From an uncultured Leucobacter sp. (GTDB taxonomy: Bacteria; Actinomycetota; Actinomycetes; Actinomycetales; Microbacteriaceae): 10,218 bases of DNA. Below the pieces are notes generated by a model. The model made no database searches, had not been told where the DNA came from, and saw only the letters and a program-made list of their open reading frames with translations. A program made the position numbers and the translations under genes. The stretch is from contig CALMSE010000181.1 of NCBI GenBank assembly GCA_937872275.1, positions 1 to 10,218 on the forward strand, given 5' to 3'. The stretch's first letter is position 1; every line of letters starts with the position of its first letter. Shown here piece by piece: positions 10,115 to 10,218 of this stretch.

Positions 10115-10218
10115 ATGCCGGCCTCTCCGCACGCATCGCCTTCCGGGATGCTCGCCCCGCCCTGGGCTCCGCGGGGCGCGTCGCGGGTGGCCGGGGCCGG
10201 GCCGTCGCCGGCCGCGCG
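10115..10218 (+). CDS. Possible start of a + strand gene (partial, unidentified)
   Basis: An ATG at 10115 opens a frame that runs to the window edge (34 complete codons, MPASPHASPSGMLAPPWAPRGASRV...), rich in Pro, Ala, Ser and Gly with no recognisable motif. The preceding GGGGG lies almost against the ATG, so the ribosome binding site is poor. A GTG at 10042 in another frame is also open to the edge. By comparison with M. tuberculosis, where genes for a Tad-type pilus (Rv3660c onward) lie near acs, the next gene could be the CpaE/Ssd-like first gene of such a locus. That is a guess from neighbourhood only. Confidence 0.25.
   Translation, partial: MPASPHASPSGMLAPPWAPRGASRVAGAGPSPAA

Noticed and set aside
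9917..10132. Small minus-strand frame upstream of acs (71 codons)
   Set aside because: Runs straight through the acs promoter and leader, has no ribosome binding site and an Arg-rich translation without motifs.

Overview
The window is very GC-rich, with almost every third codon position G or C, GTG as well as ATG starts, and proteins of clear actinobacterial type. These include an aspartokinase with an internal second start as in Corynebacterium, a PASTA-bearing bifunctional penicillin-binding protein, and a DUF4177/RidA pair. Adjacency of a probable dnaX tail, recR, lysC and asd suggests Microbacteriaceae (Leucobacter or a relative). That assignment is inference from gene order and sequence flavour, not from a marker gene.

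Layout. 1-123: C-terminal tail of a + strand gene, probably dnaX. 130-738: recR (recombinational repair). 739-1068: a 330-base non-coding gap holding the most unusual item in the window, a 73-bp nested palindrome (870-942) built from four copies of a 15-bp box, followed by a candidate lysC promoter. 1069-2346 and 2367-3431: lysC and asd, the first two steps of the aspartate-family pathway (Lys/Met/Thr and diaminopimelate for cell wall), with a probable internal start for the aspartokinase beta subunit at 1828. 3460-4380 and 4377-7049, minus strand: a metallophosphoesterase and, upstream in the same operon, a class A PBP, joined by an ATGA overlap. 7050-7165: divergent intergenic region with a 7-bp inverted repeat and a probable leaderless PBP promoter. 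7166-7339 and 7343-7807, + strand: a 57-aa DUF4177-like protein and a RidA-family protein, translationally coupled. 7859-7897: a strong 17-bp hairpin between convergent genes. 7914-9908, minus strand: acetyl-CoA synthetase (acs) with a recognisable promoter at 9960-9988. 9909-10218: divergent upstream region and perhaps the start of a + strand gene.

Taken together this is a conserved housekeeping block. From memory of Mycobacterium tuberculosis, the same genes lie in one larger region (dnaZX, recR, ask-asd, Rv3683-ponA2, Rv3678A-Rv3678c, acs). The window therefore looks like a compacted version of that ancestral neighbourhood. I see no mobile element, CRISPR array, tRNA or rRNA, and no convincing new multi-gene system. 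The best lead for something undescribed is the four-box palindrome upstream of lysC.
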